Assembly (NCBI GenBank): GCA_015179045.1
Contig: WHUZ01000148.1
Location: 16,189 to 80,188 of the forward strand
Direction of reading: 5' to 3'
Length of the DNA stretch: 64,000 bases
Source of the DNA: Kalaharituber pfeilii
Taxonomy: Eukaryota; Ascomycota; Pezizomycetes; Pezizales; Pezizaceae
In this document: piece after piece, positions 12,561 through 22,538 of the stretch
How the letters are laid out: every line of letters starts with the position of its first letter
Position numbering within the stretch: the first letter of the stretch is position 1
Notes under the pieces: generated by a model
What the model was told of the DNA's origin: nothing
What the model saw: only the letters and a program-made list of their open reading frames with translations
Databases searched by the model: none
Position numbers and translations under genes: made by a program

Positions 12561-12926
12561 TAGATACTATGTCTCGTAGGAAGGAGGAGGCGTAATTAAT
12601 TTTAGTATGGTAATCCTTGAAATGGTCAGCGTTGTTAGTGAATTGGATGAATAGCTGGTTGAACCATCCCCTAAGCTTTCTTTATTTGCCAGAGTAGGTT
12701 TCTGGCTACTTAATTTTGATGTTAGATTTCCCTTTGATGCTGTCCAGCAGCTGCTTGAACTGAGTTTCTGTAAGGTGATAGCGGACATGGTAGGCCGAGG
12801 AGTAGAGGTTCTTGATGGAGGAGGATTGGGGTAGCTGTTCATTATAGGGGGGAATTCAGTGTCAGATTTGGAAGTGGAGCTTCCAAAGTCAATTTCTGGC
12901 TTGGATTCCCTTAGTTCTTCCAGTTT

Positions 12927-13463
12927 CTAATCGTGAGGGTTCCAGAAATATTCTTCCGGCCAGTCAGGTTCTTCGTTTTCTTGGAAGTCCTCGTCAGCTG
13001 TCTCTTCTGGGTTTTGTAACTCTTCTTTGATCTGCTGTAAGAGGTAGTCGTGGGCGTGAGAGTCTGTGGCTTGGTAGACGAGTGCGTTTCCTTGTTGAAG
13101 TTGTTGTTGGGCGAGATTGTAGAGGTCCACGAGATTATCCTGGTTTGACGGAGAGTCCGGTATCGTGAGTCCTTGATAGTTACTTGGGCCAGCTTGAGGA
13201 GAGGCAATGGGTGCGAGGTATTGGGTGTAGACCCGTCGTTTTTTGTACCCTGACTCCTGGTCAGTCTGCGTTCCTTGTTCTGTATACTTGACGCTTTGGA
13301 TGAGGTCTAAGCTTGAGTTGATATATCGTTGGGGGAGGAGGGGGGCGTCCTTTTGTACTACAAGGAGAGTCTGAGTAAGGGAGAGCGTGTATGAAAGAGC
13401 CTTCAAGATTGCAGAGTATAGTGTAGTGGGTATTCTGAGCACAACGTGGGGCTCCTTGTTCAT
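12927..13463 (-). CDS. Gypsy leader ORF 2 (gag-region protein, function unknown)
   Basis: An intact ORF of about 178 codons from ATG at 13463. Its N-terminus (VLRIPTTLYSAILKAL) loosely resembles that of the upstream leader ORF (RIPRPLLQTLKPLL). The C-terminal half is acidic and Gln-rich. Its ATG overlaps the stop of the preceding ORF as ATGA, so termination-reinitiation is a plausible translation mode. It has no zinc knuckle and no catalytic motif. It escaped the RIP that destroyed the rest of the element. Confidence 0.5.
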   Translation of the reverse strand: MNKEPHVVLRIPTTLYSAILKALSYTLSLTQTLLVVQKDAPLLPQRYINSSLDLIQSVKYTEQGTQTDQESGYKKRRVYTQYLAPIASPQAGPSNYQGLTIPDSPSNQDNLVDLYNLAQQQLQQGNALVYQATDSHAHDYLLQQIKEELQNPEETADEDFQENEEPDWPEEYFWNPHD

Positions 13464-13753
13464 GACAGGTCTTCTTCGTTGATTGGGCAGTAGGGACAAT
13501 TGCAGTTGTGGTCTGGTATGAAGAGGTGTCCAAATTCTGGGATGGGGTCTTGTTGGGCTGTGGTTGTTCCCCTGGTAACGACTTGGATGCCTTGGAGAAT
13601 TTCGTCCACTGGGACGAATTGGGGGGAGGTGTTTGTGAGGGCTCGATAGGAGGCGGCAGCGAAAGAGAGGGTGGCTCGTAGAAGGGGCTTAAGTGTCTGG
13701 AGTAGTGGTCGCGGGATCCTAATCGTGGTGTAACGTGGAGCAGATTCGATCAT
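13460..13753 (-). CDS. Gypsy leader ORF 1 (97 aa, function unknown)
   Basis: A 97-codon ORF starting at ATG 13753, 50 bp inside the 5' LTR. It contains a Cys cluster near its end (NCNCPYCP) and overlaps the next ORF by ATGA. A small ORF ahead of gag is not a standard Gypsy feature. It could be the N-terminal part of a gag split by a frameshift, but both ORFs have clean ATG starts. Confidence 0.45.
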   Translation of the reverse strand: MIESAPRYTTIRIPRPLLQTLKPLLRATLSFAAASYRALTNTSPQFVPVDEILQGIQVVTRGTTTAQQDPIPEFGHLFIPDHNCNCPYCPINEEDLS

Positions 13754-13802
13754 AACCTTGCTGGCGTCCTGGTTCTTGAGGGAATGAGGCGAAGCAATAA
13801 AG

Positions 13803-14235
13803 TGTAACGGACCGACCTCACGGGGCTATTAACCGGCGCTGAGTCGCAGATCGAGTCAGGCGGGTCACGCAGTGCTCACAAGTTTGAGCAGGACGCTGCT
13901 TGTAGAGGAAAGAGTATGGTCAGGAGAGTATATGTTTTATTGCTTGAGGGACCTAGGCTACGGGGTGGAAAAGAGTCTTTATATACAGGAAAGTGCAACA
14001 CAGAAACAGAGAGATATAGAAGGGCTTCCTTAAGCGCCGTGCCTTCAGCAGGATTGCAGTTATCCAAAAAGCGTAATTCCTTAAGCGCCGACAATTCTGT
14101 TATCCAAAAAACGTAATTACTTAAGCGCCGACAATTCTGTTATCCAAAACTGTGCTAGTGGGAGATTCCTTGAACCCGGTCGACCTTAGTACAGTTTTTA
14201 GTACAGTTCAGGGTAACCGATTGTGATCCGTGACA
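13803..14235 (-). repeat. Gypsy 5' LTR, undecayed
   Basis: It begins TGTAACGGACCGACC and ends GATCCGTGACA (plus-strand reading). It is the same length as the RIP-decayed partner at 5914-6346 and retains the CpN sites lost there. It would hold the element promoter, though I cannot point to a specific TATA box. Confidence 0.85.
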
Positions 14236-14507
14236 GCATGATACTATCAGCACGCCAAGATACCACTATCAGCACGCCAAGATACCAAAATACATTTGAA
14301 TTTGTAGCAACATATACAGAAAAGATGCGCAGGAATGCGTATTAGATTGTTCACACTTATGTCTTCTATTCAACGTACAGTATGTGCTCCTAACATACAC
14401 CTGTTTATAGATATGAGCTGCTAGCAAATTGTGCGAGTATTAAGGTTGCTTATTATCACAACACGTATCCACAACTTAGATTCCTCATTACATGGAATTA
14501 CCTTATA

Positions 14508-14824
14508 CTAGACAGAAAAATAAGTATTTGGACAGGAGATAATGTATATTATGCGCTATGCGGTATTTGGTAGAAACTAGCATATTTTCGTATGCTTGGC
14601 AAGAAAGAATAGGTGTGAAAGTCCAAATTCATTATGTCAGCTGTCCAAATTTCATCACGTCAGAACTTTCTTACATAATGAATTTGGACACCCTATCACG
14701 AAATATGGACTGTCTTATAGCTATCACCAGGCAAGCATACGAAAATATGCTAGTTTTTGCCGAATACTGCATGGCGCATGAATATGCATTTATCCCCTGT
14801 ACAAATACTTATTTTTCTGTCTAG
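14508..14824. mobile_element. palindromic MITE with TA flanks (Tc1/mariner-like)
   Basis: The two halves are inverted repeats nearly to the centre. The outer arm CTAGACAGAAAAATAAGTAT is mirrored by ATACTTATTTTTCTGTCTAG, and a second inverted block ACTAGCATATTTTCGTATGC lies inside. It is flanked by TA on both sides, as for mariner-type MITEs. The open stretches inside are by-products of the palindrome. Confidence 0.7.
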
Positions 14825-14840
14825 TACTATAATCTCGGTT

Positions 14841-14943
14841 TTAGCCTGTCTCCGGGCTATGAGGGCTTGCCCAGGGACCCTGCCATGGCCAAGTGCTACA
14901 AGCGGGGTTATGTGATTTAAAAATAAAAAAAAAAAAAAAAAAA
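14841..14943 (+). mobile_element. hairpin-tail retroposon, family B (long form, 103 bp)
   Basis: Flanked by TATAATCTCGGTT at 14828-14840 and 14944-14956. It carries about 57 bp of LINE 3' sequence (CCTGTCTCCGGGC block), then the family B hairpin CCCTGCCATGGCC...AAGCGGGG, TTATGTGA and poly(A). Its left duplication begins 3 bp past the palindromic MITE. Confidence 0.85.
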
Positions 14944-14989
14944 TATAATCTCGGTTCATATACACATGGCAGCCTCACGTGATATGTCC

Positions 14990-15160
14990 CGTGATGCTTT
15001 TTGCATAATCTTCAATAGAATTTAGTTTCCAACTTGCCAAGTTGATTATTTCATAATCATGAAATTGCTGAGTAAAAAATGCTATGAAACTATACTATGA
15101 AAGAAGTGCGTGGCCAATGCGCTGCTGCTGCTATTGCACTGCAAACGTCTGCACCCTATG
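14990..15160. repeat. less decayed copy of the 1441-1625 repeat, inverted
   Basis: Reverse complement of 1441-1625 with retained C/G positions. It shares the block around GTTTCCAACTTGCC. No coding content recognised. Confidence 0.5.
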
Positions 15161-15229
15161 TTACTTGCTCTGCCATAGCGAAAAGCTGCATGCAGGGTCA
15201 CGTGAAATTAAAAACAAAAAACCCCCCTA

Positions 15230-15383
15230 TGTTACAGAGGTGGTAAATGCAGAGAGTTACCATCCGGCAGGCCAAAAAGACACTTGACTAGCGATACTCG
15301 CTAGTCCTTTGCGTAGCTTATATTTTTCGCATTTTTCACGCACTCTACCGGCCGCCCACACTACGGTCGCAGTGAACCGTAAC
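15230..15383. mobile_element. deleted solo LTR of the TRIM family
   Basis: It starts TGTTACAGAGGTGGTAAATG and ends GAACCGTAACA, matching both ends of the 237-bp TRIM LTR but with an internal deletion of about 80 bp. Flanks CCCTA and CTCTA are a probable 5-bp duplication with one change. Confidence 0.65.
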
Positions 15384-15540
15384 ACTCTACACATTTCTAG
15401 CCTTATGACTTTGAAACTTGGCCTTATACCTTTGCCACATTCGAGCTCCATAAAATCAGTTTTCTGCTTTGGTGCACCCATGGCATTACAAAAGGTCCTC
15501 AGCACTCATGATGCAAGTGATCCTGCTGCTGGTGTCATAA

Positions 15541-15790
15541 CGTGCTCAACATGCTCAACATGCTCAATGTGCGCAATGTGTCCTACATCTCATGTGCGTG
15601 CACTCAACATGCTCAATGTGCTCAATGTGCCCAATATGCCCTACATCTCATATGCGCACTCAACATGCTCAACATGCTCAATACACTCAATATGCTCAAC
15701 ATGCTCAATATCTCATATGTGCGCTCAAGTGCCTGATATATTCAATATATTCTACAATTCCATATCTCATATGTGCACCCAATATGCCCA
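15541..15790 (+). repeat. minisatellite of about 9-10 bp units (CTCAACATG)
   Basis: CTCAAYATG-type units are reiterated, interspersed with TCTCATATGTGCGCA blocks. Apparent ORFs across it (15309-15857, rich in Cys, Met and His) simply read the repeat in different frames. Confidence 0.7.
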
Positions 15791-15954
15791 ATGGGGTAAA
15801 GGTGGTCAATTAACTCAATTGGGCAATATCGCAGCATACCTGAACTGCCATTGTTAGTATTGAAATCAAGTTTACGCTGTTGCAAAAGAGTCAGCGTCAG
15901 CTACGTCCTGACTCACTTACGGCCTTGTTGAGGTACTTGGGCCCCTGTTGGGTC

Positions 15955-16180
15955 TCGTGTCTCTCGGGCGGGCAAAACTTCACTAAATTCAATGCACTAG
16001 TTTTATTACTTTTGGTCCTTGTCATGCCAATCAATCATATTAAATTTGCAATGACACATTTACTTGTGGGATTGCACTCGCCTACTACGAGACTAATGAG
16101 ACTATATAAGATTGACTGCTAGGACTAGCTACATGATCTAATAGTTATGCTGTTGTCATTCTGTAGAAATAGTAAAAATA
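15955..16180 (+). repeat. dispersed repeat, direct copy of 16432-16650
   Basis: It shares CTCGGGCGGGCAAAACTTC, GGTCCTTGTCATGCC, and ATTGACTGCTAGGACTA with the left arm of the large inverted repeat. No coding potential is seen. Confidence 0.6.
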
Positions 16181-16326
16181 ATACTGGTTGTGACAAAGCG
16201 GTATACGATATATTGCACAAATTCATAATAGTATTTAATATCTCGCTACAATTATAACTTAGAGAACGTTCTAGTAGATATAAGGATGTTGAATAGATGT
16301 GCGCTATTCCTGTACCTAAGATGTAT

Positions 16327-17172
16327 CTCTTGGGCGGGTGAAACTTCACTAAATTCGATGCACTAGTTTCACTATATAGCATTCAGCCAAGAGGGTCTGT
16401 GTACTATCAAATTCCTGACCTCAAGCAATGGCCAGTGTATCTCTTGGGTGGGTGAAACTTCGCTAAATTCGATATACTAGTTTCACTACTTTGGGTCCTT
16501 GTCATGCCGATCAATCATATCAAATTTGTAACGTAAACACTTACTTGTGAGATTGTACTCGCCTACTACGAGACTGATGAGACTGTATAAGATTGACTGC
16601 TAGGACTAACTACATGATAAAATAGTTATGCTATTGTTATTCTATAGTAGTACTTTATAGCTCGCTGCTCGAGTATGCTTTAGCTATGTCTACTTGATAG
16701 TATTTAATATCTCGCTACAAGTGCGTTGACCTTCCTTTCAAGTACTGTCGCTTACCTATTAGTGACCGAGCACCTATTAGTGACCAATCTCTTGGCACTC
16801 CTCCTCGCACAACTTCCACATGCAATATCTTCAGCGTCAGGCATGCTAGCAATATAAGCTAAATTGCACAATATACAGCAGGCATGCCTGAACATTTGGA
16901 GAATATTTGATGGCCACACTATATATACACCTTTTGTAATTCAATGATATGCAGAGAAGGTATAGCATTCTACCCCCCCTTGCATAGCAAAGAATAGCAT
17001 ATACTAAATACTATATGACTATCCTCAACTATAGCTCTTCGTACTTTTAAGTGACTATAGAAGAAGGGTAGCTTACCTAAATGATGATAGGATAAGTCAC
17101 TGTAGATTTCTGTAGCCTCAAAAGCAGTTACCAAAATATCCAAAAGTGCTGGAAGTGCTAAAGCTGCTAGTA
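16327..17172. repeat. large inverted repeat 1, left arm
   Basis: About 850 bp that reappear reverse-complemented at 18150-18996. Shared landmarks include CCAAGAGGGTCTGTGTACTA, CTGCTCGAGTATGCTTTAGC and CAAGTGCGTTGACCTTCC. Small differences include transitions in the inner 300 bp. No ORF of note. Confidence 0.8.
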
Positions 17173-17396
17173 TGTTCTGCTGCATACATGATATACTCCA
17201 CTGCAACTAATATACCACTCTAAAAGTAGCATTTCTATGCTCTTGATATAATCAATAGTGTTTTATATAACTAAAGTAGTAGATATATGATGAACCAATT
17301 CTTTAATTGCTATATTCTATCAGCAAGCATAAATTTATGCCAATTGCTTCTACTTCAATATCAGAGTACCATTACTCTCTATAGATCTTGCCCTGA

Positions 17397-17568
17397 GTGC
17401 TCTATATATGCTAGTCCTCTGCGTAGCTCATATAGCACTCATTTATGTGACTGCGATGCCAGCGCCGGTACTGTACTAGCACCGTCACTAGTACTGTCAG
17501 CTTATATATTACTTGCATATGTGCATCTACTGACTGCCCGCCGTATGGTTGCGGTGAACTTATAACAA
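17397..17568. mobile_element. partial TRIM-family solo LTR in the spacer of inverted repeat 1
   Basis: It contains CTAGTCCTCTGCGTAGCTCA and ends GGTTGCGGTGAACTTATAACA, matching the central and right parts of the TRIM LTR. The left end is missing. Confidence 0.55.
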
Positions 17569-17569
17569 G

Positions 17570-18149
17570 ACACTAACTACTTTGACAGAAGTTCTTGCAG
17601 CTAATTATACCTATCAGGTCATTATAGGATAGTATATATCCAGACACAATTCCGCTTATTATATTACTATAAGAAATACTAAATTTTTGTTAGTATTGCT
17701 CCCTATATCATTCTATATAGATGCGTATGGCAGTAATACTATTATTCTTACCTCCTCTATCAACTATAGTATATGCTAATCAATGTTGACATAGTAAGAA
17801 GTTCATTTCATCAACTAATTCTATCAGTTAGGTATATGCTATTATAGCCGTCAGGGTACTTCTATACCAGCTAATTCTGCAGCTATATACTATTGTTAGT
17901 ATAGGTACCTATTAGGTCTACCAATCCTATTATCCTACTAGAGGCTGTCGCACTCATAATAGTATTTTTCTTAGCAATTAATACTATCAGTCCTGAAATA
18001 TACTAAACTATTCTTGAGGATGTTTTCCTAGTAGCCAACACTCCCAATTATGTTACATACTATCGTAATCATAAGAGTAGTCTTACAGCTATTAATCCTG
18101 TTATTTTTAGTATATGTAGTTGCTTGTTGCAAGTAACAGAAGAGCATAT
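17570..18149. other. AT-rich spacer of inverted repeat 1, nothing recognised
   Basis: There are many stops in all frames and TATA-rich low-complexity stretches. Neither a coding region nor an element end was found. Confidence 0.4.
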
Positions 18150-18996
18150 TGGAAGTTTTGGCACTTCCGGCATTTTCGGCTATTTCAGCAACTGCTTTGA
18201 GGCTACCGAAATTCAGAGCAGCCTTATCCTATCACCATTTAAGTTAGCTATCTTCTTCTATAGCCACTTGAGAGTGTGAAGAGCTATAGTTGAGGATAAT
18301 CATATAATATTTAGTGTATGCTATCCTTTGCTATGCAAGGGGGGGGTAGAATGCTATACTTTCTCTGCATATCATTGAATTACAACAGATGTATATATAG
18401 TATGGCCATCAAATAACCTTCAAATATTCAGGTGCACCTGCTGTATATTGTACAATTTACCTCATGTTGCTAGCATGCCTGACGCCGAAGATATTGCATG
18501 TAGAAGTTGTACGAGGAGGAGTGCCAAGAGATCGGTCACTAATAGGTGCTCGGTCACTAATAGGTAAGCGACAGTACTTGAAAGGAAGGTCAACGCACTT
18601 GTAGCGAGATATTAAATACTATCAAGTAGACATAGCTAAAGCATACTCGAGCAGCGAGCTATAAAGTACTACCATAGAATAACAATAGCATAACTATTTT
18701 ATCATGTAGTTAGTCCTAGCAGTCAATCTTATACAGTCTCATCAGTCTCGTAGTAGGCGAGTACAATCCCACAAGTAAGTGTTTACGTTACAAATTTGAT
18801 ATGATTGATCGGCATGATAAGGACCCAAAGTAGTAAAACTAGTATATCGAATTTAGCGAAGTTTCACCCGCCCAAGAGATACACTGGCCATTGCTTGAGG
18901 TCAGGAATTTGATAGTACACAGACCCTCTTGGCTGGACGTCACACAGTGAAACTAGTGCATCGAATGTAGCGAAGTTTTGCCCACCCAGGAGATAG
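18150..18996. repeat. large inverted repeat 1, right arm
   Basis: Reverse complement of 16327-17172. It continues outward to a block (GTAGCGAAGTTTTGCCCACC) equivalent to the left boundary of the left arm. Together with a spacer of about 1 kb, a single strand could fold into a stem of roughly 850 bp. Confidence 0.8.
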
Positions 18997-19063
18997 GTTG
19001 CCAAATTCGGTGCTGATGAGGTTGCTCAGGCCACTTCAGTTGTCCACTGTGATCTCGCGGGTC

Positions 19064-19227
19064 GGCTAGGATAGCCCACAATGGCAACCAGACTACCACA
19101 GTAGCATGATACAACTAGAGAAGGCATAGGACGGGTTGCTGATCAATCTGGCATGTTGACACTGTGATAATTGCCCCTAATTATTGTACGTTGAATTTAG
19201 GAGTCAATTCAGGAGTCAATTTTCATT
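19064..19227. repeat. better-preserved copy of the 5655-5910 repeat
   Basis: It contains GGCTAGGATAGCCCACAATG and GGAGTCAATTCAGGAGTCAA. It is shorter than the decayed copy but with intact C/G positions. Confidence 0.5.
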
Positions 19228-19299
19228 GAACGTCCTTCTGCAAGGCGAGGCAACACATCACACAACCTACTCACACATCGCACAACTTACTCACATATA

Positions 19300-20010
19300 T
19301 TAACAGGTCTTCCTTGACAGCACGAAATGCTATAGAATGAGCTCTATTAACAGGTATGGCAGGCCTCTCTTGACAGTACGAGATATGGCAACATGAGATT
19401 AAAAGGGTATCACAGGGCCCTTTCGACGGTGCAAAAAGTAATAACGTGAGCTCAATTCACAGATATGGCGGGTCCTTTTCAATGTCATGAGATGTGTGAA
19501 CATGAGATAACTTAACAGCATTGCAGAGCCCTTTCGAGTAGCAGAATGAGTTCAATTTGCCAGTATTGCAGGTCTCCTTTGACAGCACGAGATGTGGCAG
19601 AATGAACTGAGTACAACAGGTATTGCAGGCCCCTTTCGACATTGCGAGATGTGCGAACATGGGATTAACTTGACAGGTACCGTAGGGCCCTTTCAACAGT
19701 GCAAGATGTGGCAATGTGAGCTCAATTCACAGGTATGGCAGATCTCTTTCAAAGTCGCGAGACATGTGAACATGAGCTCAATCTTACAGTTACCGCAGGG
19801 CCCTTTCGACGATACGAGAATAGCAGAATGAGGTCAATTTAACGGGCCATTTCGACGGCGCGAGATGTGGCAATGTGAGCTCAGTTTACAGGTATGGCGG
19901 GTCGCTTCCAACATCATGAAATATGTGAACATGAGCTCACTTTAACAGGTATGGCAGGCCTTCCTCTGCAGCGCGAGATATGTGATAAAAGACTTAATCT
20001 ACAGGGATGC
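19300..20010 (+). repeat. 55-bp satellite array, about 12 units
   Basis: Unit landmarks are ACAGGTATGGCAGG, CCCTTTCGACAG, GCGAGATGTG and ATGAGCTCAATT, recurring about every 54-57 bp. The short ORFs read across it in both directions are repeat artefacts. The same satellite occurs reverse-complemented at 21900-22535 and 24839-25160. Confidence 0.75.
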
Positions 20011-20019
20011 AGTGGAGTG

Positions 20020-20700
20020 TGGCATGGAAGGGTGGTGAAATGGTACCTGTATATATCGTTGATAGCTAGTAATAAATAAATAATTCATTATATACCGAAT
20101 TGAGAACACATGAGGATATGTAAACAGAGTTAACAACGTGGTACTCCAGTTGCAGTGCACCCCAACGAGACCATAGAGTAAATTGCGTCCCCAATGAGCT
20201 CAATCATGTCAACTACATGCTTAACGAGACCCATCAGGTCATCTGCGTTACCAGCGAGACCCAGCATGTTACCTGTGTTATGACAACATACTGACTGGGA
20301 TCGCGCGTTGTAGAGTCAAGTTTACGTGTTGGCAAACTCATGCAGCAAAGTCTCATTGTAGATGATGCTAGGGAGCAACACACAGAAGCAACTTAGCCCA
20401 GGTATTGCCACTATTGTCTGGTACATCAAAGATGTGAAGTTAGCTTTGTATTGCGCTATGGGCTAGGCTAACATGTTCTTGAATGCCAAGGGAGGTCGTC
20501 ATGTTACCGCATTTCCCAGGGCGATCCACGAGCGACAGGGTGCAACATGGCGCACACGACAGGGATGCGTTGTGACATGTTCCCCAGTTTTTTTCCTGTG
20601 CGCCCTATGCTCCGGGCGCATATGGCGATTTTTTCCTTAATCGAGATGTATACTCAATTTAGTAGATAGTGGCGAGGAGGATGAAGCTGTAGAATAGTTT
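20020..20700. other. intergenic sequence, no gene seen
   Basis: Mixed composition with a loose iteration of GTTACCAGCGAGACCCA-like phrases near 20200-20290. No ORF with a recognisable domain and no clear element ends. Confidence 0.35.
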
Positions 20701-20714
20701 AGATTAGTTATCAA

Positions 20715-20945
20715 TTATATCATGTAATCAAGGCTCGCTGGCTCGAGCCGCTCACTAGGGCCCGGCTCGTACACGCTCATCCACAACCACCTTCTTCCGA
20801 GTTTCATTTTCCCAATTTCCTTCTGTGTCTCCAGGTATACCACTGCCGAACTAGTCTTCTTGCCTCTCTCCACTAAGATTGTTTTCCTGCGCAGCCATCT
20901 GATCCCTAGGATCTTTCCTACGTCTTTATTGGAGGCCTCCAACAA
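20715..20945 (-). pseudogene. LINE ORF1 fragment
   Basis: The minus frame contains RGKKTSSAVVYLETQKE followed by GRRWLWMSVYE. This matches the fragment at 43781-44038 (KKTSSIVIYLEGE...GKWHHSCLYD) and resembles the region before the zinc knuckles in ORF1 of fungal Tad-type LINEs. It is truncated at both ends. Confidence 0.5.
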
Positions 20946-21123
20946 TCTTCTGACATTCCCTAAGTCTTTCCTGAAGGCTATGCCGTGGACGGCAATGCCA
21001 TGTTTCGTGGTTGTGTTGTCGGGCCGGTTGGGGCGTGTGAGCTGGGTTTGGGGCGTGGAGGTGAGTTCTGGGTGCAGGGGGAGGGAGTGGGTGTGGGCGT
21101 TGGTGGTTTCGGTGTTTCGGTGG

Positions 21124-21178
21124 TTTTTTTTTTTTTTTTTTTATCATTACTCGCATGCCGCCCTAAGGGCTATGGCGA
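21124..21178 (-). mobile_element. hairpin-tail retroposon, family A (55 bp)
   Basis: Flanked by GGTGTTTCGGTGG at 21111-21123 and 21179-21191. It contains only poly(T) (the A tail on the minus strand) and the family A hairpin TCGCCATAGCCCTTAGGGC...GCATGCGAG with TAATGAT. There is no upstream LINE sequence. Confidence 0.85.
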
Positions 21179-21699
21179 GGTGTTTCGGTGGTGGCAGGCG
21201 CACCGCCTGCTTTATGTGGGGTATCTACCGGGGGTGCTGAGGCTATCTTCTTTTAGCACTAAGGAGGTGCAATGCACGTGTGGAGAGGAGTGGAGTGCTG
21301 AGCATGTGGTGTTCACATGGTACAAGTCAACTGGCAATCCTGGAGCATTTAGAGGAGAAAGGGTGGAAGCTAGTGAGCGGCACGAGCCGATCCAGCTCGA
21401 GCTCAAACGAGCCAAGATCATGCTTGTGTTTTTCTTGACAGCTCGCTAAAATGCTTAGCCAGTGCAAGGTTTCATAAACTGTAAATACCTAATATAGTAA
21501 TAATTAGAGACTTGGAGCTCATTCTGACCTACCAACAACTTCGAAATGCACAATTTACCTGATAGTAGTGAGAAAGATGAAAATTTAGCTTAGTTTAGTT
21601 TAGTTTGTCAATATTATGTATATAATCAATCCAGGCTCGAGCTAGCTCGTGCCGCTCACTAGTGGAAGCAGGAGGATGTGGAGGGCGATCCGGTCGAGC

Positions 21700-21891
21700 A
21701 TTGGTTTGCCAGCCTTGATCTGTGTTAGCTGGGATGGTACTGGGTGTTCGGGGTGTGTACGCAGAGTATGTTGTTAGCGGCCTGTAACCTGACCCGGGTA
21801 TATGGGTCCCTGCCATAGGCTGGTCGCCTGTATGCGGGGTTACGTGACTCAAAAAAAAAAAAAAAATAAAATAAAAAAAAAATAAAAAAAT
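21700..21891 (+). mobile_element. LINE 3' fragment with family C hairpin and A-rich tail
   Basis: GACCCGGGTATATGGGTCCC is followed by TGCCATAGGCTGGTCGCCTG, TATGCGGGGTTACGTGACTC and an A-rich tail. It matches the 3' end of the LINE at 39988-40519. The 5' limit and target duplication were not found. Confidence 0.6.
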
Positions 21892-21899
21892 TCTTGTTC

Positions 21900-22535
21900 A
21901 TCTCACGTCATCGAATAGGACCTGCCAAACCTGTCAGGTTCAGCTCATTTGGCTCATCTCACGTCATCGAACAGGGCCTTCTTTTTTTTTTTTTTTTTAT
22001 ATCACATGACCCCACATGCAGCTATTCGCCATGGCAGGGCATCGAATAGGGCCTGCCAAACCTGTCAAGTTCAGCTCATTCTGGATGATCTCGCGCCGGC
22101 AGTTTGGACCTACCATACTGCCAGATTCAGCTCATTGTGCCTGATCTCGCGCCGTCAGGTCAGGCCGACTCTATATATCAAATTCACCTCGTCCTGCATC
22201 ATCCCGTACCTTCCATACGTGTCAAATTCATCGCCATAGCCCCAAGGGTAGCACGCGATCAATGGTATTAAAAAATAAAAAGTATCAAATTCCCTCATCT
22301 CATGCCATCGGGCCGTACCTGCTACATGTCAAATTAAGCTCATTCTGCATCATCTTGTGCCATCGGATTGGGCCGGCTATGCGTGTCAAATTCACCTCAT
22401 CTCTCGCCGTCGGACTGCACCTGCTCTTTCAGCTTATTGCATCTCATCTTGTGCCGTCGGATCCGAGCTGCCGTACGTATCAAATGCAGCTCATTCTACA
22501 TCATCTCACACAGTCGTGTCGGGCCTGCCATGCCT
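21900..22535 (-). repeat. 55-bp satellite array, reverse orientation
   Basis: Repeated blocks of GGGCCTGCCAAACCTGTCAA, TTCAGCTCATTCTG, and CATCTCGTGCCGTCGG at about 55-bp spacing, interrupted by a family B tail at 21980. Read on the minus strand it equals the 19300-20010 satellite. Confidence 0.7.
21980..22039 (-). mobile_element. hairpin-tail retroposon, family B (60 bp)
   Basis: Flanked by CATCGAACAGGGCCT at 21965-21979 and CATCGAATAGGGCCT at 22040-22054. On the minus strand it starts exactly at the hairpin base CCCTGCCATGGCGAATAGC, then TGTGGGGTCATGTGATAT and poly(A). Confidence 0.85.
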
Positions 22536-22538
22536 ATC

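Larger units (their letters stand above)
5914..14235 (-). mobile_element. Gypsy (Ty3-type) LTR retrotransposon, partly RIP-destroyed
   Basis: The element lies on the minus strand, with its 5' LTR at 13803-14235 and 3' LTR at 5914-6346, both 433 bp. A purine-rich tract (AAAAAGGAGGACCC on the minus strand) directly precedes the 3' LTR. Internal order on the minus strand is leader ORFs, gag, zinc knuckle, protease, RT, RNase H and integrase, as expected for Gypsy. Pol is full of stops and C-to-T/G-to-A changes, while 12.9-14.2 kb looks undamaged. It carries a solo LTR (7645-8336) and a TRIM (10089-10968). The flanking 5-mers AAAAG and GCATG do not match, so rearrangement or decay of the target duplication is likely. 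Confidence 0.85.

Noticed and set aside
14558..14824. 88-codon ORF
   Set aside because: It is contained in the palindromic MITE and has a mirrored partner by symmetry.
15541..15790. Possible CRISPR-like array
   Set aside because: Units are short, contiguous and without unique spacers. The context is eukaryotic, so it is a minisatellite.
15309..15857. 182-codon ORF rich in Cys, Met and His
   Set aside because: It is produced by the 9-10 bp minisatellite and LTR remnant beneath it, and is equally open in other frames.
19457..20079. Several 60-85 codon ORFs on both strands
   Set aside because: They are readings of the 55-bp satellite and contain the same repeated peptide.
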